Shown: piece by piece, positions 31,790 to 32,920 of the stretch
Numbering within the stretch: position 1 is the first letter of the stretch
Layout of the letters: every line of letters begins with the position of its first letter
Assembly: GCA_964437735.1 (NCBI GenBank)
Contig: CAYTID010000015.1
Span: 1-32,920, forward strand
Reading direction: 5' to 3'
DNA: 32,920 nucleotides
From: CAYTID01 sp964437735
GTDB lineage: Bacteria > Bacteroidota > Ignavibacteria > UBA10030 > BY39
Notes under the pieces: generated by a model
Told to the model about the DNA's origin: nothing
Seen by the model: only the letters and a program-made list of their open reading frames with translations
The model's database searches: none
Position numbers and translations under genes: made by a program

Positions 31790-32920
31790 TTATTTAAGTA
31801 AGACCATCTTGCGAATTTGATAAAATGATCGAGTTCTTAATTGATAAAGGTAAACACCAGAAGAGAAAGAAGAAAAATCAACTTGAATTTTGTATAATCC
31901 AGGTTCTTGAATGTCGTTAACAAGCGTTAATACTTTTTTACCTAACAGATCATAAATCGTAAGATCGACTTTCTCTCGTTTTGCAAGAGAGTAAAAAATT
32001 GTCGTTATGTGGTTAAATGGGTTAGGGTAGTTTTGTTTAAGCTCAAATGCTTTAGGTAATTCATCTTGATTTTCAATTCTTGTGATGATGCCAACTTGAC
32101 CATTGCGACCTGTATGTTGGGCATAGATGCCACCCGTGGTAGTCCAAAAAGGATAAATGCCACCTCCATTATTGTCTGATACTAAATTCCCAAAATAAGC
32201 ATTACCCGGATCAGATAGCACACGAACATAGCTTGACCATACAGGATTGCCGCTGCTATCAAATAATTGAGCAACACCTCTATCGAAGTATATCCCAAGT
32301 TGTCCCTTTGCCATAAAGGTTGCGTTGGCATATTCATTAGCAATATAAATTTTGTTCAAATCCCAAACCAGACCTCTGGAGTCAATTCTCTGAGCCCGAA
32401 CAAATCTTTTATTAATATTGTCAGTAAATCCCCACACAACAAATATACCACCAAGTCTGTCAGGTATAACAGGATTATAAATCGAACTGTAGCCTGAACT
32501 TCCAGCTTCGTCTTTTCTCTCGTAAATACTTTCCCACAAAGAATCTAAGTTTGCATTATATCCCCTTAACTTAGATCGAAAGTACAGTTGACCCAGTGAA
32601 TCAGTTCGTGTACCCGCAGCTATCCTATAAAAGATCATTGAATCACTATCTGCAATAAAGGAGCCGTAATTTTGAAAGGGATGTACAATGATCTCTACAC
32701 CACTAATAGTGAAAACTTTATTTCCAAGATTTCTTCTGACAATCAATTTGTCTGCTATTCTATCAAGTGAATACAACCCAAGAGTACCTTGTGTGTTACT
32801 TGAGTCTATTGTTATCTCCCAAAGTTTCTGTCCTGTCGGGGTTAATCTTTGCATTCTTATCCGTTCACTATTCGGAGCGCCAGGGTAATTAAATCCACTC
32901 TCACCCCACGCAATTACACA
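31790..32920 (-). CDS. C-terminal part of a secreted T9SS cargo protein (5' end outside window)
   Basis: The frame is open to the window edge: upstream of the Met at 32854 it reads CVIAWGESGFNYPG without a stop, so the gene continues beyond 32920. At least 376 codons are seen. The visible protein has repeats of beta-propeller/BNR-like style: IVAWGESG, MQRLTPTGQKLWE, GGIFVVWGFTDNINKRFVRAQRIDSRGLVWD and GGGIYPFWTTTGGIYAQ. These are typical of extracellular proteins with an audit-like Trp/Asp blade. It ends in a T9SS type A sorting domain (NYPNPFNHITTIFYSL ... KMVLLK). The next gene, the metalloprotease, starts about 30 nt after the stop, so the two cargo genes are probably co-transcribed. Confidence 0.85.
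   Translation of the reverse strand, partial: CVIAWGESGFNYPGAPNSERIRMQRLTPTGQKLWEITIDSSNTQGTLGLYSLDRIADKLIVRRNLGNKVFTISGVEIIVHPFQNYGSFIADSDSMIFYRIAAGTRTDSLGQLYFRSKLRGYNANLDSLWESIYERKDEAGSSGYSSIYNPVIPDRLGGIFVVWGFTDNINKRFVRAQRIDSRGLVWDLNKIYIANEYANATFMAKGQLGIYFDRGVAQLFDSSGNPVWSSYVRVLSDPGNAYFGNLVSDNNGGGIYPFWTTTGGIYAQHTGRNGQVGIITRIENQDELPKAFELKQNYPNPFNHITTIFYSLAKREKVDLTIYDLLGKKVLTLVNDIQEPGLYKIQVDFSSFSSGVYLYQLRTRSFYQIRKMVLLK

Noticed and set aside
1..32920. CRISPR arrays, tRNA/rRNA genes, insertion sequences, prophage
   Set aside because: I read for regular spaced repeats, cloverleaf-type sequences, transposases and phage genes and found none that I could support.

Overview
The window is AT-rich, gene-dense bacterial chromosome. 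It most resembles the Bacteroidota/Chlorobiota (FCB) side of the tree, probably Ignavibacteria or a relative. The evidence is two large secreted proteins ending in type IX secretion (T9SS) sorting domains (NYPNPFNP ... KMLLLR/KMVLLK), a Gld-type ABC transporter operon, a Bacteroidota-style TAnnTTTG promoter upstream of the PpiD gene, and DUF4340 and DUF2085 genes. This placement is inferred from protein style; no rRNA or tRNA was seen.

Layout. (1) 1-1266 is a decayed accessory patch. It holds a gene of about 199 codons broken by one in-frame TAA, a small ORF, and a PD-(D/E)XK restriction-endonuclease-like gene broken by one missing base. (2) 1334-3573 is a B12 uptake unit: candidate promoter, cobalamin riboswitch, nested anti-antiterminator/antiterminator/terminator hairpins, and a BtuB-like TonB-dependent receptor. 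(3) 3561-5612 (minus) is a response regulator with a very long coiled coil, overlapping the end of btuB convergently. (4) 5711-8107 is a dut / AI-2E transporter / RsmI-like operon. (5) 8125-12276 (minus) is an ABC operon: ATPase, permease, GldG-like, DUF4340. (6) 12403-13305 (minus) is an agmatinase-family ureohydrolase. (7) 13436-17689 (plus) holds DUF2085, a membrane protein, an M1-like peptidase interrupted at a 9-G tract, and a D-serine dehydratase/D-threonine aldolase-like enzyme. (8) 17723-20188 (minus) is purA plus a sensor histidine kinase. (9) 20265-23412 (minus) is secD-secF-STAS, closed by a strong hairpin. (10) 23586-27625 (plus) is ppiD, a beta-barrel protein, a methyltransferase and shikimate kinase. 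(11) 27839-32920 (minus) is a mosaic T9SS metalloprotease and the C-terminal part of a second T9SS cargo that runs off the window.

Functional themes are envelope biogenesis and export (SecDF, PpiD, a Gld-like ABC system, outer-membrane barrels, T9SS cargo) mixed with housekeeping metabolism (dut, purA, aroK, agmatinase). No complete new defence or mobile system is visible. The best candidates for follow-up are the poly-G frameshift joining two peptidase fragments, the nested switch hairpins before btuB, a palindromic in-frame insertion inside a T9SS sorting domain, the mixed M6/metzincin metalloprotease, and a triple AUG-GAG-UAA array before the D-amino-acid enzyme gene.
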